A stretch of DNA of 26,906 nucleotides, from assembly GCA_964580575.1 (NCBI GenBank), contig CAZOLJ010000061.1, forward strand, positions 1-26,906, read 5' to 3'. The notes beneath the pieces are model-generated. The model saw only the letters and a list, made by a program, of their open reading frames with translations. It did no database searches and was not told the DNA's origin. Shown here in pieces: positions 1 to 7,270 of this stretch. Made by a program: the position numbers and the translations under genes. The DNA is from CAVPDE01 sp964580575 (GTDB lineage: Bacteria > Desulfobacterota > DSM-4660 > Desulfatiglandales > HGW-15). The stretch's first letter is position 1, and each line of letters begins with the position of its first letter.

Positions 1-224
1 CTAACCAATTCTTCAGATCCCTTCCAGCCGCCAGCCAGACTGGCCAGTCCTCCCTGAGGACCGGCTTTTCTCATTCGTTCCACATGCTCCAAGACATCCG
101 CTGGGACCCGCGCGGCTAAAGCTTTTGCGTGCCGTGTGATCAGAACCGCCCTGCCCCGCTCCACTTCGCGGATGCAATCGGAAAGATGGGTTTTCGCTTC
201 AACAATCGAAAGCTTTCTGTGCAT
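1..224 (-). CDS. Phd/YefM-family antitoxin, 3' end outside the window
   Basis: Read by eye on the minus strand from ATG at 222-224; 74 codons are visible and the gene runs off the left edge. The protein begins MHRKLSIVEAKTHLSDCIRE and continues VERGRAVLITRHAKALAARV. The 'EAKTHLSDCIREVE' helix followed by a strand reading 'AVLITRHAK' is the N-terminal DNA-binding fold of Phd/YefM type II antitoxins, and the later 'GGLASLAGGWKGSEEL' is common in this family. A Shine-Dalgarno AGGAGGAG lies 7-8 bases before the ATG. In known modules the antitoxin represses its own promoter and neutralises a PIN (VapC-like) or RelE-like toxin encoded just downstream, here beyond the left edge. A good promoter and a flanking inverted repeat precede it. 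The family call is confident; the toxin partner is not visible. Confidence 0.75.
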   Translation of the reverse strand, partial: MHRKLSIVEAKTHLSDCIREVERGRAVLITRHAKALAARVPADVLEHVERMRKAGPQGGLASLAGGWKGSEELV

Positions 225-249
225 ACCGGATCTCCTCCTGCATCCTCTT

Positions 250-283
250 AAAAATGACCATTTAAACTATACTGGTCATTTTT
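250..283. promoter_or_regulatory. Perfect 11-bp inverted repeat around the -10 box, candidate autoregulatory operator
   Basis: AAAAATGACCA (250-260) and TGGTCATTTTT (273-283) are perfect inverted copies with 12 bases between them. The -10 hexamer TATAGT at 266-271 lies in the spacer, so a dimer bound to the arms would block the promoter. Phd/YefM antitoxins typically bind such palindromes to repress their own operon. The operator role is inferred from position and symmetry. Confidence 0.55.
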
Positions 284-294
284 TGTATTCTCAA
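266..294 (-). promoter_or_regulatory. Promoter of the Phd/YefM-type antitoxin
   Basis: On the minus strand TTGAGA (289-294) is followed, after exactly 17 bases, by TATAGT (266-271). This is close to the sigma-70 consensus and sits about 40 bases upstream of the antitoxin ATG. Confidence 0.6.
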
Positions 295-452
295 GAACGG
301 ATAGGCGACACCTACACACCAGAAGGGAGAGCGAACATATAAGAGCCTAAGGAGTACAGGGAAGCGGCATCAAAAGGCAAGAAGATCTTCCTTTGCGATA
401 AAGTCTAAATAGAACTATACTCCAGGGTCAGCTTTTGCATGGATGATCCATT

Positions 453-1976
453 ATGATCCTTGTTCGATCAGGCGTTATGGTTCCGGTCCACGACGCCCCG
501 GCCATCGTCAGCGGAGCAGTGGCTGTCTCAGGCGAGACCATCGCCGATCTCGGAACCTTTGACGAGCTTTCAGCCAAATATCCTCATGCGCAGATCATCG
601 GAGGCGACCGGTTCCTGCTCATTCCTGGCCTGATCAACGGCCACGGTCACGGCAGGGGCCTCAGTTCCTTCCAGCGAGGGGCTCTCGACAACACCCTCGA
701 ATCGTGGATCTGGGACACAAGGAAATTCAAGCCCCTTCCGATTTACGATGACGTTTCCTTTTGCGCCGCAAAGCTCCTCAGGTCAGGGGTCACCACGACC
801 ATGCACAACCACCTCCTCACAGGCGCTTTCTCCCCTGAGCAGGAATTCGAGGATGCGATCAGGGCTTACAAAGACGCAGGCATGCGGGTTCTCTTTTGCC
901 CCGGCGTGCGAAACGACAACCCCTTTGTGTACGGCGACAACAAAATCTTTTTCGCATCCCTGCCGCCACATGTGCAGGCTGTTCTTTCCTCCCCTCCCCC
1001 TCTTACCACGGAAGGTTATTTCGACTCACTACGAGCACTTCACGCGAAGCACCATGGGGCAATGTGCCGTATTGGCTTCGGGCCTGTTGCCCCTCAGTGG
1101 TGCACAACAGATCTTCTTCAGAAAATAGCCCAAACCGCCAAAGACCTCGGCCTGCCGATCCACATCCACTCACTGGAGTCCATGCTTCAGAAAATCCATG
1201 GCCTCACGGCCTTGGGCCGGTCGCACATCCAATTCATGGAAGACATCGGCTTCCTTGGGCCAGAGGTCGTGCTCGCTCACAGCGTTTGGGCTACAGAAGA
1301 CGACATCCGGCTCCTTGCCAAGAGCGGCTCAGGTGTGACTCACCAGCCCTCCTCCAACCTGCGATTGCGTTCCGGCATTGCACCGGTCTTCCAAATGCTC
1401 CAGGCGGGAGTCCGAGTCGGCCTCGGCCTGGACGGGCAAGGCATCAATGACAACGATGACTCTATCCAGGAAATGAAACTCTGCTATCTCCTCCACCGAA
1501 TTCCCTCTCTCGACCTGAACTCCCCGCACCTCCTTGCAAGACAGGTTTTCAAAATGGCCACCGAAACCAACGCTTCGCTCCTGGGATTCGGCGCTGCGGT
1601 CGGCCGCCTCGAACCAGGCCGATGCGCAGACATGGTTCTTCTCGACTTTCAGAAGATGCGCTTTCCTTACACTGACCCGAAACACGATCCCATCGATGTT
1701 CTTCTCTACAGAGGATCCGGGCAGCACGTCCACACAGTCATGGTGAACGGACGGGTTGTCGTGGAGAATGGAAAGGTTCTCAGTGTGGATGAGGATGCCG
1801 TCGCCGCGCGTCTTGCTGATGCAGCCTCACGACAAAGAAATCAAAATGAGGAAGCTTTTGTAAAAGCGATAGACGAATTGAAGCAGCGAGTAACCGGCTT
1901 CTATGAGGGATGGACTGAGAACCTAAGGCCCGAACCCTGCTTTGATTTCAATTCACGGATAGATGGCAGAATTTAG
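453..1976 (+). CDS. Amidohydrolase, TrzN/AtzB/cytosine-deaminase-like (COG0402 type)
   Basis: A 507-residue metal-dependent hydrolase expected to deaminate or dechlorinate a heterocycle, or cleave an amidine or amide. The small N-terminal beta domain is followed by the TIM barrel with the usual metal ligands: H64 and H66 in 'NGHGHG', H239 in 'PIHIHS', H276 in 'LAHS' and D327 in 'GLGLDG'. The stretch 'HQPSSNLRLRSGIAPV' is the conserved substrate-loop region, and the C-terminal 'VMVNGRVVVENGKV' closes the composite beta domain. Length is normal for the subgroup. The first metal motif reads HGH where HxH with T or S is commoner. Only a weak GGA precedes the ATG. It stands alone on the plus strand, about 5 kb from the catabolic train, so a shared substrate is possible but unproven. 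Family is confident; substrate unknown. Confidence 0.88.
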   Translation: MILVRSGVMVPVHDAPAIVSGAVAVSGETIADLGTFDELSAKYPHAQIIGGDRFLLIPGLINGHGHGRGLSSFQRGALDNTLESWIWDTRKFKPLPIYDDVSFCAAKLLRSGVTTTMHNHLLTGAFSPEQEFEDAIRAYKDAGMRVLFCPGVRNDNPFVYGDNKIFFASLPPHVQAVLSSPPPLTTEGYFDSLRALHAKHHGAMCRIGFGPVAPQWCTTDLLQKIAQTAKDLGLPIHIHSLESMLQKIHGLTALGRSHIQFMEDIGFLGPEVVLAHSVWATEDDIRLLAKSGSGVTHQPSSNLRLRSGIAPVFQMLQAGVRVGLGLDGQGINDNDDSIQEMKLCYLLHRIPSLDLNSPHLLARQVFKMATETNASLLGFGAAVGRLEPGRCADMVLLDFQKMRFPYTDPKHDPIDVLLYRGSGQHVHTVMVNGRVVVENGKVLSVDEDAVAARLADAASRQRNQNEEAFVKAIDELKQRVTGFYEGWTENLRPEPCFDFNSRIDGRI

Positions 1977-2175
1977 TGACCTTTTTTGTAGTGTTTTTAC
2001 ATTCTCTGTCACTATTCTTGACGTTCTTGATTTCTCGCAGTTTGTCATGGGAAGGCTAATTATCTGCAATACTTTGAAATAATCTAGGATCACAAAATCG
2101 GTATAAATATTGAATCTTTGGAGCCTTAGAACTTGAAAAAGACCAAATACAGTCAAGGAAGCGAATACCTCGGAC

Positions 2176-3099
2176 ATGAAAAAAGGAGGCGTTGCAAGGT
2201 TACTCTTTTGTTTTCTAATCTTTCCTGTCTCTCTTCTGGCGAGCAATCCGTGCGCCGCCTCAGACCCTTTCCCGACATTTCCCTCTCTGGAGCCAAACGT
2301 CCGATTCTGGATTGACACCTACACCAAGTACCCGACCACCACCGGCATCATCCATGACGCTCAGGACTTGAACATTGTCTACGGCGTCATCGACCTCTTA
2401 CCTCAAGACAAGGTCGGAGCACGGCACGCTAATCAGGAGCGCATTGACGCCGCGAAAGAACAGTACAAAAAGATCCTGGAGGAACTTGCTGAAAACCTCG
2501 ACCCTGAGGATGCGGAGAAGTGGCAGTTCACGCCTGCAACCGGGAAAAAGTACTTGACCGTGAACAAGTTCGTGGATGAAAGGCGCGATCCCATTCGGGC
2601 ATCCGAGGCTGCGGCAAAGCTGCTCAAGCACAATCATGAACGGCTGGGAAACTGGCCCATGGCCGTCACCGCTTACAATCACGGCACGCCCGGCGTGCTG
2701 CGAGCAAAGGAACAACGGGGCACCTATGAATCTGTTTTTGAGAACTACAAAGGACCGCTTTTCAAGTTTGCCTCCAGAAACTTCTATTCCGAATTCCTGG
2801 CTGCCCGGCACGTGGCAAAGAACCACACCCAGTATTTCAGTGCCATCCGTCTGACCAGGTCTCAGGAGTCTCGCGAGGTGGTCACGAAAGGGCAGACATC
2901 CGTCGCTGAACTATCGCGCCACTATGACGTGGATCTCGAAACGCTCCGTGCTCTCAACCCTGCACTGGGTCAACCGGTTTTCAAGGGGCAGAGACAAGTG
3001 CCCAAAGGGTATATGCTCCGCTTGCCCGCTGATTCGGCAAAGGGCGTCAAGGTCTCTTCCGCCGCCCTCCCCCAAATCCATCCTGATCTTCGCCAGTAA
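2176..3099 (+). CDS. MltD-like lytic transglycosylase with LysM, catalytic segment apparently deleted
   Basis: A 307-residue secreted protein. Residues 1-29 form a signal peptide (MKK..., hydrophobic core LLFCFLIFPVSLLA, AAS before the likely cleavage). Residues 36-110 match the helical region ahead of the SLT domain in delta-type MltD proteins ('RFWIDTYTKYPTT', 'IIHDAQDLNIVYGVIDL', 'RHANQERIDAAKEQYKKIL'). Residues 116-215 match the second half of the SLT domain ('WQFTPATGKKY', 'DERRDPIRASEAAAKLL', 'WPMAVTAYNHG', 'FASRNFYSEFLAARHVAKN'). Residues 236-285 are a LysM peptidoglycan-binding repeat. Missing between about residues 113 and 116 is the part family members carry there: the helices and the ES...S..GA.G motif with the catalytic glutamate, by my estimate 90-100 residues. 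The frame is intact, so this is either a dead cell-wall-binding protein, a decaying gene or an assembly error. The start is set by the signal peptide; the ribosome site is weak. Confidence 0.75.
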   Translation: MKKGGVARLLFCFLIFPVSLLASNPCAASDPFPTFPSLEPNVRFWIDTYTKYPTTTGIIHDAQDLNIVYGVIDLLPQDKVGARHANQERIDAAKEQYKKILEELAENLDPEDAEKWQFTPATGKKYLTVNKFVDERRDPIRASEAAAKLLKHNHERLGNWPMAVTAYNHGTPGVLRAKEQRGTYESVFENYKGPLFKFASRNFYSEFLAARHVAKNHTQYFSAIRLTRSQESREVVTKGQTSVAELSRHYDVDLETLRALNPALGQPVFKGQRQVPKGYMLRLPADSAKGVKVSSAALPQIHPDLRQ

Positions 3100-3259
3100 T
3101 CGGACGGCAGTTCGCCTCCTCGTCCCTCTCCAAGCTTCCAGGAAAAGCTGTCAAGAAACTGCTTTTCCTCGATCACAACATTCAACCAATACGGGATTTA
3201 CGAGGACCTTATTTCCATGATAACAAAGTCCTGATCTTGTCATGGCAATAGAGGGAACG

Positions 3260-3733
3260 ATGATACATTACGCTTGGATTATTGCTCTCAGCGGAGCTCT
3301 CCTTCTTCTGCTGACTCAGGGCTTCGGACGCATGTCCTACTCCGTCATCCTCCCCTCCATGAGCCTATCCGATGTCCTTGGCAGAAGGCACGGTTCCCTG
3401 CTGGCCTATCTCACCGTTGCCTTGTCTTTTCTCCTTATCGCCTTATGGAGGAGTACCACCGGCGCCTATGTTTCCTCAATCGTCTTCGGACTCAGCATGT
3501 CCTCCCTTCCCGCCATCAAGGCCGCTGCCGTCGGGGACTCCGTCGGAGGAAGACTTGCGCCTGCCGCGCTAGGCCTCATCACCCTCATTTTCGGCATCGG
3601 CCAGTCCTTGGGGCCGGCTGTTGCAGGGTGGATCAAAGATGCCACAGGCACCTTTGCATGGGCCTTTATCCTCTGTACCATTGTCTCGCTCACAGGCGCT
3701 GCAGGATCCTTGCTGCTTCGGAAAAAGACATAG
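3260..3733 (+). CDS. YbfB-type MFS transporter, internally deleted remnant
   Basis: The ATG at 3260 is preferred to the one at 3242 because GAGGGA lies just upstream and the product then starts MIHYAWIIALSGALL, the usual first helix. The first ~34 residues ('GFGRMSYSVILPSM') are TM1 of the YbfB/YjiJ (MFS_4) family. The next residues ('SLSDVLGRR') are the loop of the C-terminal half, followed by about five helices that include 'AIKAAAVGDSVGGRLAPAAL' and 'GIGQSLGPAVAGWIKD', both typical of the last third of the family. A normal member has about 400 residues and 12 helices; here 157 remain, joined in frame near nt 3362. Transport by this product is unlikely. It is the second gene in a row with a clean central loss. 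Real decay and misassembly are both possible. Confidence 0.65.
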   Translation: MIHYAWIIALSGALLLLLTQGFGRMSYSVILPSMSLSDVLGRRHGSLLAYLTVALSFLLIALWRSTTGAYVSSIVFGLSMSSLPAIKAAAVGDSVGGRLAPAALGLITLIFGIGQSLGPAVAGWIKDATGTFAWAFILCTIVSLTGAAGSLLLRKKT

Positions 3734-3894
3734 CTCTCAAAGAATGTGAAGGTCCGGCAAGGCTTCATGTTGATTGCGCTCTATGAGGCTTTCAGGCTAG
3801 AATGCCATCAAGGCTCTGGTACTCTGCTTACTCGTTCTAAGGCTGCCATATTCTGACAGCCCTTGCTCTGCAGCATCCATATTTAGGGAGATTC

Positions 3895-4863
3895 ATGAGA
3901 TCTATGATTGCTGACCGATTTTATGGCAGGCTCAACCACTCACTGAAGCGTATTGCGCATAGCGTCTGCACGCCTCTTGCCCCGTTAACCATAGCACTCA
4001 TCATTCTGGCTATCAGCGGTTCTCTCGCCTCCATTGAACCTGCCTATTCTTTTGACCAGAAGAGTTTTTTGTGGAAGGTACAATCGACCGGTTCGACCGT
4101 CTACCTGTTAGGCTCGATTCATTTTATGAAAGAAGATGCTTACCCCTTGAACCAGACTATTGAGGATGCCTACAAATCATCGGACAAGCTGGCTGTGGAA
4201 GCCAATACAAACGAACTCGGCAACCTGAACCTCAACACTCTGGCGGATAGAGTTTTTTACAGGAACGATGACCCTATAGAAAAGCATGTGTCGCCGGAAA
4301 CCTACCGTTTAATCAAGAAGGAAAGCAAAACCCTCAGCCTGCCCATCGAGATCATCCGCATGCAAAAGCCATGGTTTCTCGCTCTCTCCTTTCAAGCCAT
4401 GGAACTTGTGCGATTAGAGTATGCGCCACAACATGGGGTGGACTACCACTTCCTGGCAAGAGCCCAAGGAAAGAAAAGAATTCTGGAGCTTGAGAGCCTG
4501 GATGAACAACTGAGCCTCCTATCCGGGTTTTCCGACAGGGAACAAGAACAATTCCTTCTTCACACTCTCAAAACCTTGAGTTCCATGGATAGCCAGGTGG
4601 AAAGCATGGTCCGAGCATGGTCATCCGGAGACGCGCAGGCAATGGAATCCATCATGTCCGACGCCGCTCTGCAAGATGCGAGCATCGCCCCGATATTCCG
4701 AAAACTCTTTGATCAGCGAAACCTTAAGATGATTTCAACAATCGAGGGATCCCTCAACTCGAGTGGGAGCTATTTTGTAATCGTCGGTGCTGGGCATCTG
4801 GTCGGCACCAGAGGCATTGTCAAGATGCTCAAGAGCAAAGGTTATGTGGTAGAGCAACTCTGA
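3895..4863 (+). CDS. TraB/GumN-family protein
   Basis: A 322-residue protein with a cytoplasmic N-terminus and one hydrophobic segment (about residues 29-51, LAPLTIALIILAISGSLA), so a signal anchor or uncleaved signal. The TraB/GumN (TIKI-like) fold is shown by 'STVYLLGSIHFMKEDAYPL' with GSIH at 73-76, by 'YAPQHGVDYHFLARAQGKK' and 'ILELESLDEQLSLL' in the middle, and by 'FVIVGAGHLVGTRGIVKML' with GAGH at 298-301. These two GxxH motifs carry the presumed metal ligands in the related TIKI metalloproteases; the bacterial proteins are poorly characterised. Length and motifs look complete. AGGGAG stands upstream of the ATG. Its stop codon overlaps the first base of the next gene's ATG, so the two are probably translated together. 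Confidence 0.82.
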   Translation: MRSMIADRFYGRLNHSLKRIAHSVCTPLAPLTIALIILAISGSLASIEPAYSFDQKSFLWKVQSTGSTVYLLGSIHFMKEDAYPLNQTIEDAYKSSDKLAVEANTNELGNLNLNTLADRVFYRNDDPIEKHVSPETYRLIKKESKTLSLPIEIIRMQKPWFLALSFQAMELVRLEYAPQHGVDYHFLARAQGKKRILELESLDEQLSLLSGFSDREQEQFLLHTLKTLSSMDSQVESMVRAWSSGDAQAMESIMSDAALQDASIAPIFRKLFDQRNLKMISTIEGSLNSSGSYFVIVGAGHLVGTRGIVKMLKSKGYVVEQL

Positions 4864-6497
4864 TGATGCCCTCCTTTGATGTCATCTTTGTCCTTCCCTA
4901 CCCCTTTTCGGACCACCCTTCTTTCCCTGAAGGGATCTTGCGAAAAGCGCTGGAGATAGAGGGGTACCGGGTCGGGATCATTGAAACGCCCTTCTGGCAG
5001 GAAAAAGAATCCTTCGCCGCTCTCGGAAAACCAAGGCTTTTCTTTGCGGTCATCTCAGGGCCTGTTGACTCCGTAGTACTGAACTACACCTCTTCTCGCA
5101 AACGCCGAAGGGAGGATCTCTACCAGCTCGGAGGAAAGGCATACTTCGACGGGTACCCGCCCTCCATCAAATACAAAATCAGGCCGGATCGAACCACCAT
5201 TGTCTTCACGAACAGGCTCAAAGAGATCTTTCACGACGTGCCTATTGTCCTCGGCGGGCTTGAAGCGACCTTGCGCTGTTTTGCTCACTACGATTTTCAG
5301 CAGAACAAAATCAGGCGTTCTATCCTGCTCGATTCCAGGGCAGACCTGCTGGTCACAGGCATGGGAGAAAAGCAACTCGTCAGGATTGCCAGAGCCCTTA
5401 AATCCCGACTCCCCGCGGTAGAACTCACGCTTCCGGGGACAGCGAACGTCACTTCGGAACGGCCTGACCCAACCCGCTTTGTGGAGCTTCCCTCCTTTGA
5501 GGCTATTCTCGAAGACAAGACAAAGCTTATGGAAGCCCAGTTGCTTCTGGAGAGAGGGTTGCTGGAAGGAAAGCGCATTGGGCAGAAGCATGGAGACCGT
5601 TACGTTGTCCAGCAGCCCGAGCAATCCTATGCTCTCTCTGACCTCGACACGATCTATGATCAGGCTTACTCCCGGACGCATTTGAAAGGAGACGATTGTT
5701 CACCGGCGCTCCGCATGAACCTCTTCTCGGTAACCTCTCACCGCGGCTGCGGTGGCGGCTGCTCCTTCTGCTCCATCCAGGTCCATCAAGGAAAAAGAGT
5801 GATTTCCCGCTCCGTGGAATCCATCAAAAGAGAAATCCGAAGTCTTTCAAAGCACCCGGAATGGAAAGGCTACATTTCAGACATCGGCGGAGCCACAGCT
5901 GAGATGTACGGGAATGATTGTGAGACAGAGGCATGCCTCAAGCCTTCCTGTCTCTACCCAAACAAGTGCAAAGGTTTCTCACCTGGCGAAAGGTATTTGG
6001 AGCTGTTGCGAGAATGCAGAAAGCTTCCAGGCGTCAAAAAGATATTTCTGGGATCGGGCATCCGCTATGACGTTCTGCTGCACAACCCCGAGTTACTTGA
6101 GGAGATCCTCCTTTACCACTCCGGCAGATTCCTGCGCATTGCACCCGAGCACACGGAGGACCCTGTTCTGAACCTGATGCGAAAACCACCTTTCAAAACT
6201 CTGGAGTCTTTTGTGGCCCTCTTCAAATCCATCAACAGGAAGCTTAAACGAAAGATCGAGCTGGCGCCCTATCTCATCGTGGGCCATCCCGGAGAGCATC
6301 GGGCTCATGTGGTGGAGATGAAAAAGAAGCTCAAATCCCTGGGAATGAAATCTACGGATGTCCAGCTCTTCACGCCCACTCCCGGCACCCTGTCCACCGC
6401 CATGTACTACTCAGAATGCGACCCTTCTTTCAAATCCGTTCCTGCTGAAAAGGTCATAGGCGAGTTCACGGAACGCAAAAGACTGTTGGCCGCTTGA
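4863..6497 (+). CDS. YgiQ-family (UPF0313) radical SAM protein
   Basis: A 544-residue enzyme. The N-terminal YgiQ domain ('PSFPEGILRKALEIEGYRVG', 'GKPRLFFAVISGPVDSVVLN', 'VLGGLEATLRCFAHYDF') leads into a radical SAM core with C296, C300 and C303 in 'RGCGGGCSFCS', which should hold the 4Fe-4S cluster that cleaves S-adenosylmethionine. A second cysteine group, 'CETEACLKPSCLYPNKCKGF', is characteristic of the family. The reaction of YgiQ proteins is not established. Many members carry a further C-terminal region that is absent here; the protein ends soon after 'VQLFTPTPGTLSTAMYYSE'. It overlaps the TraB/GumN gene by one base. ATG at 4866 is an alternative start one codon later. Family assignment is firm. 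Confidence 0.9.
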   Translation: MMPSFDVIFVLPYPFSDHPSFPEGILRKALEIEGYRVGIIETPFWQEKESFAALGKPRLFFAVISGPVDSVVLNYTSSRKRRREDLYQLGGKAYFDGYPPSIKYKIRPDRTTIVFTNRLKEIFHDVPIVLGGLEATLRCFAHYDFQQNKIRRSILLDSRADLLVTGMGEKQLVRIARALKSRLPAVELTLPGTANVTSERPDPTRFVELPSFEAILEDKTKLMEAQLLLERGLLEGKRIGQKHGDRYVVQQPEQSYALSDLDTIYDQAYSRTHLKGDDCSPALRMNLFSVTSHRGCGGGCSFCSIQVHQGKRVISRSVESIKREIRSLSKHPEWKGYISDIGGATAEMYGNDCETEACLKPSCLYPNKCKGFSPGERYLELLRECRKLPGVKKIFLGSGIRYDVLLHNPELLEEILLYHSGRFLRIAPEHTEDPVLNLMRKPPFKTLESFVALFKSINRKLKRKIELAPYLIVGHPGEHRAHVVEMKKKLKSLGMKSTDVQLFTPTPGTLSTAMYYSECDPSFKSVPAEKVIGEFTERKRLLAA

Positions 6498-6545
6498 GGC
6501 AGATGTCCTCTACCCAGTCGCCGGCAGATCATCACCCCATCTATG

Positions 6546-6580
6546 GCCATTTGTTACGTTCCCCACTATTGACAAATGGC
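6546..6580. promoter_or_regulatory. 9-bp inverted repeat upstream of the toxin-antitoxin pair, candidate operator
   Basis: GCCATTTGT (6546-6554) and ACAAATGGC (6572-6580) are perfect inverted copies 17 bases apart. The right arm overlaps the -35 hexamer, the position expected for an antitoxin that represses its own operon. A smaller palindrome, GGTTT-cttt-AAACC, lies at 6595-6608. The function is inferred. Confidence 0.45.
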
Positions 6581-6597
6581 AATAAGAGGTGTATGGT
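6569..6597 (+). promoter_or_regulatory. Promoter of the AbrB/RelE-like toxin-antitoxin operon
   Basis: TTGACA (6569-6574, perfect -35) and TATGGT (6592-6597) are separated by 17 bases. Transcription would begin about 25-30 bases before the antitoxin ATG at 6632. The region 6498-6631 holds only these control elements. Confidence 0.65.
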
Positions 6598-6631
6598 TTC
6601 TTTAAACCGATTGAGACTTGGGAGAAACCCT

Positions 6632-6907
6632 ATGCGCGAAGTCCATATTCTCAAGACCGATAACAGGGGCAGAGTCACCTTGCCTTCTAACTTCCGATCA
6701 GAACCTCTTTTTGAATATATCATTGAGGGAGATGCTATAACCTTGTACCCGGTTCGCACGGTTAGGAAATACCCAGACATGTCTGATCTACCCTCCGAGG
6801 AACTCCCTCGCGAGTGGGCCGAGGAGGAAGATGCAGTCAACAAAGACAGCCGCCGGGGTATTTCCGCTGCTTCTCCGGCTGAAGCTCTCAAGGCACTCAA
6901 GAGATAG
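6632..6907 (+). CDS. AbrB/SpoVT-type antitoxin
   Basis: A 91-residue protein. The frame is open back to 6494, but the ATG at 6632 is preferred: it follows GGGAG at a good distance, lies downstream of the promoter, and starts the family-typical N-terminus 'MREVHILKTDNRGRVTLPSN'. That stretch is a swapped-hairpin AbrB DNA-binding domain ('D..GRVTLP...R'). The acidic C-terminal half ('SDLPSEELPREWAEEEDAVN') is probably the toxin-binding tail. Known proteins of this class act as dimers, bind the operon's own operator and neutralise the cognate toxin. The stop is 6 bases before the next gene, the normal compact arrangement. Confidence 0.8.
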   Translation: MREVHILKTDNRGRVTLPSNFRSEPLFEYIIEGDAITLYPVRTVRKYPDMSDLPSEELPREWAEEEDAVNKDSRRGISAASPAEALKALKR

Positions 6908-6913
6908 GAAACC

Positions 6914-7225
6914 ATGCCTGCCAAAGCCCCTCCTTTCAGGCTTCATTTTGAGATTGTTTTCCTCGAAAGCTACTCTGGCCTTGGCCTGAGAGAGAAGAAA
7001 TCTATTGACAAGGCCGTGAAGCTTCTTGCTTCTAACCCTCGTCATCCTTCCCTCAACGTTCACAAGGCCAAGAACATAAGCTCAAAGTACGCCGAAGGAG
7101 GAGATTCTATTTTCATCGCCTATGCGGCTAAAGACTTGCGTCTTACCTTCGAATATGGCCCCGAGCCGGGGATGATTGCCCTCCGCAACTGTGGCCCCCA
7201 TGATGTCTGCGAAAGAAAAATCTAG
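6914..7225 (+). CDS. RelE/ParE-superfamily toxin
   Basis: A 103-residue basic protein just downstream of the AbrB-type antitoxin. It shows the RelE/ParE pattern: an N-terminal strand ('FRLHFEIVFLESYSGL'), a helix with alternating charges ('EKKSIDKAVKLLASNPRHPS'), and the C-terminal sheet 'DSIFIAYAAKDLRLTFEYGP' and 'MIALRNCGPHD'. The basic residues of 'NPRHPSLNVHKAKN' and the arginine in 'DLRLTF' are where RelE-like RNases have substrate-binding residues. The likely role is a ribosome-associated mRNA endonuclease held inactive by the antitoxin. AGGAAACC precedes the ATG. Which subfamily (RelE, YafQ or ParE) cannot be settled by eye. Confidence 0.75.
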   Translation: MPAKAPPFRLHFEIVFLESYSGLGLREKKSIDKAVKLLASNPRHPSLNVHKAKNISSKYAEGGDSIFIAYAAKDLRLTFEYGPEPGMIALRNCGPHDVCERKI

Positions 7226-7270
7226 GAGAAAACCAGGCGGGAAGAAACTTTTCAGCCACCGGAGCGTATA

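Noticed and set aside
343..408. Open stretch reading EPKEYREAASKGKKIFLCDK before a stop, upstream of the amidohydrolase
   Set aside because: It looks protein-like but has no start codon, no ribosome site and no recognisable family; too short to call a gene remnant.
1978..2020. AGTGAC...GTCACT inverted pair after the amidohydrolase as a terminator
   Set aside because: Arms of 6-7 bases are separated by about 27 bases and are not followed by a U-run; too weak to annotate.
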